Position numbers and translations under genes: made by a program. Positions 25,470-37,850 of a stretch of 64,000 nt of DNA are shown here, one piece after another (the stretch's first letter is position 1; each line of letters begins with the position of its first letter). The notes below the pieces were generated by a model that made no database searches, had not been told where the DNA came from, and was given only the letters and a program-made list of their open reading frames with translations. The DNA is from Tetrahymena elliotti 4EA (taxonomy: Eukaryota; Ciliophora; Oligohymenophorea; Hymenostomatida; Tetrahymenidae): NCBI GenBank assembly GCA_000231825.2, contig JH720323.1, positions 709,825 to 773,824 of the forward strand. Direction: 5' to 3'.

Positions 25470-27477
25470 ATGGCTACTTATCAGCAAAATGAAAATAGTT
25501 AACTGAATTGCTCAGATGAAATGACAATAAATATTGAAATCATCAAAGGTAAACTGAAAATATTTAATAAGAAATACTTTTTTTCAGATTTTTAAGAAGT
25601 TTAGGCAACTTATTTTTAATTTTAGAGGGGTAAATGAGCAATAATATCAACTTAATTTTTAATTATTAAATAGGGAAATTTTATTGGATTAGTAGCTTGG
25701 TACCTCCTACAGATGTCCACTATTTTAATATAGATAATAAACTAAAATACATATAATATTACAAAGACTTTGGTCCTGTTTGCTTAGCAAATATCGTCAA
25801 TTATTGCAGAGTTGTTAAACTCTATTTATTCTAAGATTAAAATTATAAAGATAAACCTTTATTCTTTCATTCTAGTAACGAATAGGAAAAGTAGTCAAAT
25901 GCAGCTCTCTTGATAAGTGCCTTTTAAGTATTGAATATATTACTATTACAATTTCTAAATTGTTTGGACTTTTCTTTCAAATAAATAGGTTATAGTATTA
26001 AATTAATCAGTTGACTCTGTATGGGATAAAATCAAGAATTTAGATTTGCTGCCATTTAGAGATGCAAGTTATAACGAAGTTTGTAATTACTAGTGTACTG
26101 TAACAAAAATCAATTATCAAATCTTCTTTTTTAATATTTAATTTGATGTAAATAAAATAGATACATGATTGTTTGAAAGCAATCAAAAGATCATTAGATC
26201 TTGGATGGTTTAATTTAGATTCTTTCAACATTAAAGAGTACGAAAAACTTGAAGATTAAGAGAGTGGAAATATTAGTATTATAATTCCTAATAAACTTGT
26301 GGCTCTAAGAGGACCAATTAGTCAATCATAAACAGAATAAAATTAAAAAAAAGTAAAATTATGGGTGACTACTTTTAATTAATCATTTTTCTAATTATAC
26401 TTAGACTAAATACTATAGAATAAGTCCAGAGGAAGTCATTCCCTAATTAAAATAAATTAAGGTCTAAACCATAGTTAGATGTAATTCTCCAGATGAATAT
26501 GATAAATTTATTTTTGCAAATCACAATATTGATCACTTTGATATGCCTTTCCCAGATGGTAGCTGTCCAAAAGATGTAATTCCTTCTATTCTAATATTTT
26601 ATCTAAAATATATTAATATAATTAGGATTTAATTAAATAATTTGTTGAAGTAGTGGATAACTCTAATGGCTTAGTTGGTGTTCATTGCAAAGTAATTTTT
26701 AAAAATTATTTATTTATTTATTTAAATTCGAGCATAATCTCAACTGATAAATTAATATAAAAATAAAATAATTCAAATAGAATTTTATTTATTTATTACT
26801 AGTTTGCGTTTGTTTAAAAATAAGTTTTCCAACTTTTCTGTTTCTTTAAATTAATTTAAATAATTTAAAAAGGCTGGATTAGGTAGAACTGGTACTTTAA
26901 TTGCATGCTATGCTATGTAAAAATATAATTTTCCAGCTAGAGAAATTATTGCATGGGTAAGACTATGCAGAAGTGGAAGTATTTTAGGAAAATAATAGAA
27001 CTTTTTATTACATTTTGAATAAAAATTGAAAGAACAAGGGTTATTTAAGTTAGAGAGTAGCTCAGATTCAAGTGATGTAGATAGTTAAAAAAGTGGAATA
27101 GATCAAGTTTTATCTGAAAAGCAGGTAAATAACAGCAATAATATTCAAGATCCATCATTAAAATAATCAATATAGAAAGATAAAAACTCTAACTATAAAA
27201 AAACAAATATTTGGGTAAATCTTTTTTTTGATATTTTTACAATCTCTTTATTACTCAAATTACAATATCATTAATAATATTACAATTTTTGATAATTTTT
27301 TTTTTTTTTAACAAATAGAGCTGTCTTGGTGGTATATTTAAAAAGAAAAATTAAGAAAAACAAAAAATAAATTTAGAGAACATAGATTTTTATAAAGAAG
27401 AGCCTAACTAAGCAGAGAAATTAATAGAGCTTTAAAATAAAGCATTTTCTAATTAAACTTCTAAAAATAAATAATGA
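25470..27477 (+). CDS. CDC14: CDC14-type dual-specificity phosphatase, copy 1
   Basis: CDC14 phosphatases remove phosphate from CDK sites at mitotic exit. The ATG is at 25470 (MATYQQNENSQLNC); exon 1 ends at 25548 and exon 2 starts at 25588. The non-catalytic A domain reads VHYFNIDNKLKYIQYYKDFG, then NAALLISAFQ, LPFRDASYNE, DCLKAIKRSLDLGWF and SIIIPNKLVALRGP. The catalytic B domain has VRCNSPDEYDKFIFANHNID and the acid loop FPDGS. Its signature is [13 protein letters not shown], with Cys 27 residues after the loop Asp. RLCRSGSILGKQQNFL closes the domain. An intron splits the P-loop between HCK and AGLGRTG. A short Ser/Lys/Gln-rich tail ends at TGA 27475-27477. All joins checked are in phase. 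Confidence 0.93.
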
Positions 27478-28199
27478 TAAATATCCTAATCTAGCAAATA
27501 AAGAAAATAAACAGTATTAAGCTATCAATCTCAAAAAATTTCAAATATTCTTAAATTCTAATGAAAGAATGAACTAATTTAAATTAAAATTAATGCATTA
27601 TTTATAAAATACTTTAAAATCTAATTTATTTGTTTAATTTTGTCTTATTTTTCCTTTATTCTTTTATTAAGTTTCTAATAAATTTTAAAGAAGTTTTCTA
27701 TATTGATCACTAATTTTATTTGTTTCTCAATTTTGTATATTTTTTTTTATACAAATAATTCGTTTTTTTATCTAATGAATGTTCTTATGTTCAGAAAAAT
27801 ATTATTTGAGAATTACTTATTTTATTAAATTTCTTCAAATACTATTTTAATATTCTGCCTAAAGATTTTTACAAATTGTTGAGTGAACTTTTAAAATGAA
27901 TTAGAACCATTCAATAATTTTATTTGGTACATAATTTGTGATAAAATATAAATATATATTCGTTATAAAAAGTTTATAAGCTGAGCCAAACAAATTTTTA
28001 TCAGAAAAATAATATGCATTTAAATACTCAAGCCAATTTCTTAGATTGTTATTTATGTGTTTAGTTTCTTTCATGTAAAGCTAATTAATTTTGCAAAATT
28101 TTAATTTTTATCTCAAATATAACAAGCAAGCAAATAACAAGATCAAATAATATTTTTTTAGAAGAAAATTTAAACATATCAATAACAGTAATTAAAAAA
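27478..28199. other. Intergenic spacer
   Basis: About 0.7 kb AT-rich, between two + strand genes; nothing identified. Confidence 0.6.
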
Positions 28200-29060
28200 A
28201 TGAGTGAAAAAGTATTGCAAGAATTTTCAGCTAAGATTTTGAAGGCCAAAAATTTATATGAAGCCACTAAAAACTAATGTGATGTACTTAGAAGAGAAAA
28301 AGAAAAATTAGAAAGAGAATATAAATAGATTTATGAAGTAAGAAAAGAAGCTGAGTTATAAGAAGAAAATTTGAAATATTAATATGAAAATTCAAAGAAA
28401 TCAAATAAAGAGGAAAGCGAAAAATGTGCCCGTGAAGTAGATGAACTCAACAATTTACGTTCTTTAAAAAAGAAATTAAAAAGAGAAAAAGATATTTATG
28501 AAAGTGAAATGATGAAAAACTCACTCGCTTTAGAAGAATTAGTTAAACAAAGAGTATAATTATAATAAACAGCAAAATAGTATTCAGATAAGTTAGAAAA
28601 CATTACGGCAGAAAGGGCTGCTTTATAAGTAAACTCACAATATTCTTTTAATTCAATTTTCAAAAATAATTTTCCATATTCTCAAGTGTTTATTAATTGA
28701 TTTAATATTATTGCTGTTTTTGTGGCAGTTAATATTATCTCTTAGTAAATAAATGTATTTGAATAGCTTTTTAGAAGTATTTCTAAGTCCATGAGTATGA
28801 GAATTATTTTAAAATTAATAATTTTAGAGCATAAAATAATAAATTTTATAATCAAATAGGATGAATATGTCAAAACCAATAGTGCTATTGAAGATTATAC
28901 ATTAAAGATTAAAGAATTAAAGGAAGAAATGGATACTATGAAAGGTTTAATTTCTTAGAGTGTATTAGCTGTTGGAAATATCCCTACTTCAAATTAAAAT
29001 ATAAGTTAAAATTTAAATGCAACCAATTAACATATGAATATTAATGGAGGTAACAACTGA
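28200..29060 (+). CDS. Small coiled-coil protein
   Basis: A 209-residue protein from two exons (28200-28628 and 28860-29060), joined in phase 0 across a GTAAAC...AAATAG intron. It begins MSEKVLQEFSAKILKAKNLY. Residues about 10-175 are almost continuous charged heptad-like helix (CDVLRREKEKLEREYKQIYE; KEESEKCAREVDELNNLRSL), so it should form a long coiled coil. The last 35 residues are Asn/Gln/Ser-rich (QNLNATNQHMNINGGNN) and probably disordered. No family is recognised; a structural, cytoskeletal or adaptor role is possible but is only inference. Confidence 0.8.
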
Positions 29061-29980
29061 TTTAAAAGTTAATAATGGATTAAAATAATTGGTGATAATC
29101 CCAACATTTTAGCTTCTTTAATTAAAATAATAAATATTTACTGTAAAAATTAACAATTAATTAAAATGAATTCTATATTAATGTATATTATATTCAAAAT
29201 TTGTATGGATGTATACTCTAATTCAATTACCACTTAAAATATTAAGATTTGTTTTGGTGATTTCTCTTTTTTTTGGATTGATTTAATAAATATTTTTATT
29301 TTTTTTATGATTTTAAATAAATAATATTTTTTGAAATGTTTTAAATGTTTCAATAAATATCCTATATTCTATGGAAGCTACTACTTTCTTACAAAAGTAT
29401 TTCAAAGATGTTAAAGAAAATTTCTTTCTAAAATAACAAGAGAGCAGGCTATAAATTAATATAAAATTGAATTCTAATTTAAAAAGTTAAATAATTAAAC
29501 ATTTAATTTTTGAAGATTTATGAATTATCAATCTATATGGGATACTCTATCATCTTAATTATTTCCTTAAAAATTGTTGAAACAAGATGAAATTAACTGA
29601 ATTTTACTTTTTTTCAAATTGATTTTAAGATCAAAGATTTTTTATCCTTATTACCTAAAATATTTTTAGGAAAAAAAATTTTTGATTAAATTTATTCAAA
29701 TAAAATAACATAAAAAAAAGGATTATTATTTTTAATTTGAGGAGATATTACCAAAAATTAGAAAAGATGAATACTTCAATTGCTTCATTATTAAAAAAAA
29801 ATCTATATATATAACAATTTAGATAACATTTTAAAATTATATTTTTGTTTTTTTATATATCTATTCAATTAGTTGTTTGGTTATTAAGAATTGAACAATA
29901 GAGTTTTAAATTGAGATAAAGTAAAAGCCGGATGTTTTTATTTTTAAATATATAATTTTATGAATAAATTAATCAATCAA
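29061..29980. other. Intergenic spacer
   Basis: About 0.9 kb of AT-rich sequence between convergent genes; nothing identified apart from poly-A/T runs. Confidence 0.6.
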
Positions 29981-32005
29981 TCATTTAGCTTGTGGTTTAT
30001 TTTTCTTAGCATATAATTATTAAATTTTTTCATCTATTTGATTTACTATTTAATCAGTGTTAGCAGGTAATCCAACGCTCTCGAGAATTTATATTCTAAC
30101 TGATCTTTATTATTCATAAGACATAATTGCTTTTTTCCAATTACTGATATATTCATAGATATTTGCTAAGTCTCCAAGGATTGCTTCTTGATCTTAAAGC
30201 CTGGTTTCATTATTGATTGAGAAAATTTGAATTGCTTATTCTAAGCATTTTATTCCATAATTAAAAGTGTCCTCTTTTTCTGAATTCTTACCATTCATTC
30301 TAAAAGAGATAGAGCAATAGGCCATACCAATAATTCTCAATGCATCTCCTACTTATTCATCATTTTCTCCACGAATTGTTTCAACTAAGTGTTTACTCTT
30401 TTGAGCATATTCAATAGCTTTTTCGAATTATTCATTTTAAATGCATTACATACCTCTTGAAAACAATAAACGGCAGTAGATAGGCTCTTGGCTATTCTCT
30501 TTGAATAAGCTTAGGGCTTCATTTATAGTTTCTTCAGATTCTTTATGCTTAGCTTACATAGTGAGTAGAGAACTTTTGTGTTCAAGAATCTAAGCAATAT
30601 TTATTAGGGAAATTTAGAATTAACGAGCAACTTGCTCAGACTCAAGAGTTAATTCAAAGGAAGTTCCATATTATTATTGTTTATAATAAGACTTAGCCAT
30701 ATTTAATAAGACCCATGAGTAGTTATCAGCATTTTCTACATTAGCTGAATGCATGTACTTTTTAGCATTGCTAAGTACTTAAAGAGCCTTGATAGTTTAA
30801 CCACTAGTGCTGTAAAAAGTACCTATACTATTTAGACATCTCATATGTAAAGGATGAATATTTCTTTTAGAATTATCTATACTTTATTGAGTTGATTTCT
30901 AAACAAGCTCATCGAGAGTGTTTAATTTATTTTCATTTTTATTTTACATTTTGTTTTCCCAAAGATTTAAAGAAGCAGTGAAAAACATTTCAGCTTACTG
31001 CATATTACGCAAATCAAAATGCAAATTACCCAATGTTTCAAATAAAATGGCTTACCTTAATGTGAGATGGCGCATATTTTATTCATTTTCTTGTTCTTCT
31101 TGCTTATTTTAGTTGCCTTTTAATTTATTTTAGATATCCGAAATCAATTTTTCAAGTAGGAAAGCTGCCTTTTCTATTGACTAAGCAGACTCTTTAATGT
31201 AACCTAACTTATAAAATGTTTCTCCAAGAGTTTGTTAGGCAACAACCATGTGGTCACTTTCTGCTTACTGAGTTTCTTCTAGTATTTTAATAGCCTTTAA
31301 ACAATCTTTGATAGCTTGGTTTGCTTCTTGTTCATTTGTGTATAAATCTTGCATCTAAGCACGCATCAAAATTGTGTTTGCATATTCAATTTTTAAGTTA
31401 ATTGTTTCTTACTTTTTATCCTACGCGCTTTTAAGATTTACTCCAGAGGCTAAAGTGATCTCAACTTAAGCCTCTATTTCTTTTAAAATAGAAAGAGCCT
31501 CTTCTGTTTTACGCAAGGAATATAGGGCATTTGATTTCTTTTATAAGTCTGAGATATATCCTAAGTATTTGCTATCTTAGTGGAATTCTGTCTTCAGTTG
31601 AATTAATTGTTAAATCTTCTCCAGTAATTCTTAAGCATTCATATTATCTATATTACTCTCAATCTCTTGTTCAAGTAAGTCTATACGCTTTGAGACTTTG
31701 TTATTGGCAAAAATAGAGGTAAAAAATGTATTTTAGCTTTTAAAGAAAAGGCTAGAAAAATGTTAAGTTCTATGTTAGAGAGGGACTCTGCTTGCTTATT
31801 TAACTAAAGAGAAAGATAATCTCAATGGATTAGATTCATAATTTATAACTGATTACTACTTATGAGATTCAAGCACCTAGGAGGGGAGAGTACTGAATTC
31901 AAATCTAATATGTTAGACCTTTTGATTGACAGAAAGTTATTTGGACTAATCACAAATGGCTTTCATGGAGAGGGCCCTCTACAACTTAGTGGTTAAACTG
32001 AGCAT
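29981..32005 (-). CDS. TPR protein with mitochondrial-type N-terminus
   Basis: An intronless frame of 674 residues. From the ATG at 32003-32005 the first about 110 residues contain many Arg/Lys/Ser/Gln and few acidic residues. Examples are MLSLTTKLQRALSMKAIC, RLSFSLVKQASRVPLSQH and RTQHFSSLFFKSQNTF. This resembles a mitochondrial presequence. An alternative start is the ATG at 31964-31966. The rest is helical-repeat protein with TPR signatures: LGETFYKLGYIKESAQSIEK, LGNLHFDLRNMQQAEMFFTA, LNSIGTFYSTSGQTIKALQV, LFSRGMQCIQNEQFEKAIEY and LGDLANIYEYISNWKKAIMS. It ends KKNKPQAK at TGA 29981-29983. TPR proteins of this type serve as organellar scaffolds or RNA-processing/import factors; which applies cannot be decided. 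Confidence 0.85.
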
Positions 32006-33884
32006 GAATGTTTAATATACAGTTTTAAATAATATTTATTTAGTATTAAATGCTTTTAATCAAAAATAGTTCTATTTTATACTTGCTTTTTATTTGATTT
32101 TTCTTGTAATGTTTCCTATATTCAAATTTTATGTATTCAGATGTGCTTGATAAACTAAAATTTCTATTTTATCGATCAATGAATGAATCTATCTATCAAT
32201 GGATGAATGATAAATAAATCAGTTTTTTATGAATTCATCTAAATAAAATAAGTCATTTCAAAATAGTCAATTGCTTTCGCACTTTTTTATGATCATTAAT
32301 TTCCAATTATAGTGCGTAATTTTTTATTCCTCTAAATAGTTTTTAAGTATCATTTTTGTCTTCTCTCCATTTATAAAATAGATAACTTAAAATCTTTCTT
32401 TTCGACATCGTCTATTACACTTTTAAATTTAAAAAGTTTAAAAAGAAAGGAAGCATAAAAGCTTTCTGTATGTTTTGTTTCCCCATAAATCATTTTTATA
32501 GACATTTTTTTTATAATAAAAACTCCTTTTTATGATAAAATTAGAGACTAAATAACAATTCGAGTATCTCATGAGAGCTTAAAAATTAATATTTTTTACT
32601 ATTATTGAAAGCATAATCAGCCATTATTTGATAAAAAAGAGTCATTCCACCAATTATATTAAATGAAATGCAGTTGATTCTACCCATACTTTTGATAGAA
32701 TATTGGAATAATATCATGAACAAAATTCAATATACTAAAATTGAGTTTTTTCTATAAACTCATTTTTTTATAATATCAAACGAATATTATTCTCTTTTTT
32801 TATAATCAAATCAACTAATCTGAATATTTTTCTATTATAAGTTTAAAATCCAACAAAACGAAATTTAAAAGAAATAAGCGAAAAATGACTCATCAAAATT
32901 TCTTTTAAGTAAATTTAGTGAATTTTAAATATATTATTTCTCAAATCCTTTATTTTATTAGAAGAAGCATGAAATTTAAATAAAAATCTAATCTTCTAAA
33001 TTTAGAAGACTATAATTAGCTAACTTTTTGAACTTTTAAAAAGCATTTTAACAATACTAACTATTCATTCAGTCATTTTTATTAGCTAAATTAATATTTA
33101 GAATTTTTTATGATTTAAAATTTATTTTTGGCTATTTTGTATCCCAAAATACTTAAAACATATTATATTTTAGGAGGAATGTATTACTTAAATAATTTTA
33201 ATTTTTGTTAAGCCTTATGTTTATCTATGTTGAAATAAATAATAAATAAAAGAAACTTTGAAAATTGTTTTAATAATAAAACAGTATATATATATATATA
33301 TGTATAGTACCCTAGGGTACTGCCTACTCGGCTACATACAGTTTTACAGTTTACAGTTTAATATTCAAAAAAAAAAATTATTTTTAAATAATAGTTGCCT
33401 TCTTTTATAAAAATACTATTTTTAAAATAAATAAAAATAATAATATGAAATGATTTTAATTATTATTGCAAAAAAAAAATTAAAAAACAGATAATAATTT
33501 TTTTAAATTTTTTATTTAAAAACATAATATCTTAGCTTTATATTTGCCAGTTTATAATAGATAAAAAGAAAAGACTTCTTTACTAATTTTGTTTTTTCTT
33601 TTAATAATTTTTTAAATGAGAATTAGTTTTTTTTGAAGAAAATGAGAAAATGATTCAAACAACATAAAATTACTTTGATTATCAAAATCATTTTTAAAAT
33701 GAGATTAATTTTAATAGTAAATAATTTTTCAAATTAAAATTTAACAGAAATATATGGATTAGAAAAATTAACTCACAAGATAATAATAATATATATTTTT
33801 ATTTATTTTTTTATTTATTTTTTATATGGTGATTATTGAACCTATGAACATTTTATATTTATTTATTTACAAGACAACTACTTT
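32006..33884. other. Intergenic spacer with TA tract and palindrome
   Basis: About 1.9 kb. Holds tetranucleotide-like ATGAATGA/ATCTATCTATC runs near 32180-32220. A (TA)n tract at about 33285-33300 sits beside a perfect 16-bp palindrome at 33306-33321. A triplicated ACAGTTT-like motif follows at about 33338-33360. No ORF of interest. Confidence 0.55.
33306..33321. repeat. Perfect 16-bp GC-richer palindrome
   Basis: AGTACCCTAGGGTACT reads the same on both strands. It directly follows a TA dinucleotide tract and is followed by CTACTCGGCTACATACAG, one of the few GC-rich patches in the spacers. It could form a small cruciform or bind a dimeric protein; no function is known. Confidence 0.8.
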
Positions 33885-35051
33885 TCATTATTATTATTAT
33901 GGGTCAACAACTTTATTTTGTGAAAATTGTTGTTGAAGTTTATTGTTTTACTCATATAGATTTGAGATTATTTAATGAAGTTAACTTATATTACTATTTA
34001 GTCTTTTTTCATTTTCTTCTTTTTCTTGGTAGACTTCAACCAAAGTTTATTCTAGCTTTGATATCCTTTAGGAGCATTAATCATGTTCTGTAGATACTTT
34101 TTGCAATTATTGCTCTTTTAATTTTAATTGGTCATCAATTAAGTTTCTTTAAAGCTCTAGATTTTCAATTCTTCTTCTTAAATCTTTTTCTCTTTAGTCA
34201 AGAAGCTCATCTGTAAAGATTTTGAACCTTTCTTTATCTGCTGACAATAAAATCTCTTTTGTTTTTTCATTTTCACCTCCATTAATTCTTTCTTAGACTT
34301 GTTGGTAGGTTAAATGCTCTTCTCGTTTTCTGATAGGAGTATTAAATGCACTAACAACCTATCTTTAAGGAGTTAAATTATAATCTCCTACTTTTAATAC
34401 TGGTAGTACTTTGATTAAGGTTTATTGGCTTGATCTTGCACTTAGTAACCCATTTGAATTACCAGATTTAGAAAATGAATTCTCAAAATTTTATGGAAGA
34501 TTTCTTTATTTACTTTATATCAATTTTACAGCCTAACTTTAATGTATGAATTTCTAAGGACTATCTTCATGAGAATCATTTAATATTTGCTAATTTTATG
34601 AAGCACTATCTTAAAAAACTTGTTTGTTGGCACTGCTACTGTTGTTGCTATTGCTAATTGATTAGTTATTTTATCTTATTTATTGCAAGTCAGTTAGATT
34701 TTAATCAGAATTAGGTATAACGAAGGACACATTCTTTGAATTTGAATCCTTTTTCAAAATACTTTTTAAAGAACTATTATTTCTTGAAGGGCTTTAGTAG
34801 TTTGAATCTAAATTTTGTTAAATAGGCTTTATTAACTATGGAACAAATGGAGGAGGATTTGTGGTAACATACTAAACCACAGGTATGATAGTTTATACTT
34901 ATTTGATTGGGCTTATATGCATTTATATTTGGTTACCATACTCTCTTTACTAGGGCCTATTGTTAACCGAGAGAAGGCTTATTCCTTGTTAAGCAGATGA
35001 TAAATTTCTTTGTTTTAAATCTGCTAGAATTTATTACTTATTTGCACTCAT
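33885..35051 (-). CDS. Protein with disordered N-half and coiled-coil C-end
   Basis: An intronless 388-residue frame, not recognised as a known family. It starts at 35049-35051 with MSANKQQILADLKQRNLSSA. Residues about 1-250 are low-complexity and rich in Ser, Asn, Gln and Pro (NNQSISNSNNSSSANKQV). A basic-acidic segment follows (FNTPIRKREEHLTYQQVQER). The C-terminal about 120 residues are charged and helical (DELLDQREKDLRRRIENLEL; LVEVYQEKEENEKRLNSNIS), consistent with a coiled coil, ending in QQQQ before TGA 33885-33887. Its neighbours give no functional clue. Confidence 0.8.
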
Positions 35052-37850
35052 AATCTCTACTTCAATAAATATTATCTGATTTAATTACTTTTATTTTATT
35101 TCAATTGATATTTATATTAATATTGTGGATTCAGATTAATTAAATTATTCTTGATAGACTTTGATAATTTTTATTTATAACTTTACCTTATTCAAAAATT
35201 AAAAAAAATAACAAATATTTATATTTAACAGATTCCTTTTATAAAACTAAATTAATACTCAAAAATAATTTTTTCATCCAAAAATTATTTTTTATTTTTT
35301 AATGATAGTTAAACAGAAATAAATTAAAATACTCTTTTATCACTTAAATTTATGAATTTTTAAAATATTTAGAATTATTTTTACTTCCCAAAAACCAAAA
35401 TATTTTGGTTAGTTTATCTAAGGCTTTAGAAAAAACAATCAAACATCTTTTTTACAAAGTCAAATAATTTATTTCAGTAAAACTGAAGTTTCAGGTAGAA
35501 AAAATAAAGTTTGAAAAAACATCAAACAAATAAAAAATATATTTCTTAAATGTGTAATAAATATTTAAGATCCCTAAAAAAAAATCTAAATTTAATTAAG
35601 AATAAAAACCATTTTGAAAAAAATTATAATTAAAATTGCTCTGCTTAACAAATATCTTGTTAAATTTATAAAACCAATCCACTAAAATTTAAAATGTATA
35701 TAAGAGATAGATTTTAAAAAATAAAGAAATGCTGATGATATAAATTAATAAACTGAATTTATTTTGATACTCTTTTTTTACATTATTAAAGTGATTACAA
35801 AATAGGTAAGAAATTGTTATTTTATATAATAAATACTTGTAAATTTTTTTTTAATTTAAATGAGTATTTGGATTAAACTAGCAAATTGTATGATTAGTAA
35901 AAGATTATGTTTGGAAAATCAAAAGGTATTTGTAACCAAAGTATTTTATATCTATCTTAACTTAATATTACATCCTTAAAAATCATCCATAATTTTATTT
36001 GATGACAATCATTGGCTAATATTGTATTTAGAACAATTTTTTTTGAATAGCTTAGAATCAGAAATTAATACTATTTATCAATTAATTAAAATCAATAAAT
36101 ATCTAATAACATTCGTAATAGTCAATTTAGGTATTAAATTAATTGGTCGAAATTTAAATATGTGTATTTAAGTACAAATGAGTACTTGAATTGAATCAGT
36201 TGATCTGTAATGTTTTATTTAGAATAATGTTTACTTAGTATTTAGAGTTTCTCATTTATTAAATATGTAAATTATCTAATCTCTAAAAAATATATTAAAT
36301 TGATATTAATAGCTTAAAGATGAAGTGCTTCTTTCATCATTTATTCATTTTAGTTATACTTATATACTTGTAACTCAAACATACTTTACTAAATTTATTT
36401 TATCAGCCTTAAACAATAGTTCATTTCTTCTTTGTAACAAAAAGAATAAAGCAAGTTTTACCCTATATAATTAATATATTAATCTTAAAGATAGTGGGCA
36501 TATAAGAGTCTTTTCAAGATTCTTATTCAATTTGAAATATATTATTTATATTATATTATAAGGGTTATTTTTAAAAATTTTTTGAAAAACAAATGAACCA
36601 AAGAGAAAAAAATTAAAAACAAAAATTATTTATATTTTTAGATATTATCTTTGTTTGATTCAAAACCAGAAATTGTAATTTTACCTTAAATAGATTTCAA
36701 GAAAAAATAATATTTTTTTAAAAATTTTATCTAACTTCTTGGAATTTAGAAATATTATTCTATATAAAATATTATTTTTTTTACTAATTTTAGATACCTA
36801 AAAATTTAAATAAATTCAAAATTATTTTTGAATTTGAAATCTTAATGTCAAATTAATCTTTGATATTTTTATTATTAGAAAACTAATAAATAGATTTATA
36901 AAAATAGATTCTTAAAAAGAGTAAATTTCCTCATATAGACTGCTTCTACAAATTTGAGCATACAAATGATAGAATTTTTAAGGAATAAATACTTTTGGAG
37001 TAAATTATTTAATCTTACTTTAGTTAGTCCTTTTTGATATTTAAGTAAGATTATAAGACCTTCATCTGAATGTTTTGGAGTAGATTAATTTTTTATTTAT
37101 TAAATGATTTCAGGTTGTTCAATTTTTTGGAGTTTTTGAAAAAATTTGCTCTTGATGGCGATAAAACTTGGTGATGTTAATATAAATATAAAAATACCAT
37201 ATTTTTGAATAGTGGTTGATTTTACTTTTAAATTGAATTCTTTGACTATAGATGATTTTATTTATAGTCTGGTTCAGCAAAATTAATATCTAGATAAAAT
37301 CAAAAATGAGGATTTTATGACTGTATATTATCTATCATTGAATATATATTTATTGAGGTATTTAGTAATTGAATCTTTGAGAAAAGTATTAAAATTGATT
37401 TTGATTAATTATTATGGCAATATTTAGGCTTTTATGTTTATTAAAACTATAAAAAATAAGGATTTGTGGTTTAAATAGGGTTTGACACAAATCTGTTTAG
37501 AATAACCATTGATATTTAAAATTTTTGGAAAAAGATTGAAATCAATGGAATTGTTTTCAGTAAGAGATAGATTGAAGCTAATTACAAAATAATCTTTTAT
37601 CCAAAGATTAATCTTTAATTAATTTGAAAACATATTAGTTATTATTGAACCAATAAAAAAAAAATTATAATTGAAGAGCCTTATGTTAATCACAAATATA
37701 AATACTGAAAATTTGGAGTTGTCAGTGTTATTATAATTAAACAAAATAAATAAACAAGTACTAAACTCAAAAAAACTAAATAAATAAATAAAAACAAAGC
37801 AAAAAGAAATCTAATTAACATATACTTACTAACTAACTCTCTTTCAAAAA
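35052..37850. other. Intergenic spacer
   Basis: About 2.8 kb of AT-rich sequence between divergent genes. I see no supported gene. 36900-37600 is slightly richer in G and might hold decayed coding sequence, but no frame reads convincingly. Confidence 0.55.

Noticed and set aside
31968..31985. GC-rich palindrome AGAGGGCCCTCT as a structured RNA or regulatory site
   Set aside because: It lies inside the open reading frame of the mitochondrial-like TPR gene (residues about 8-12 from the upstream ATG) and is explained by coding.
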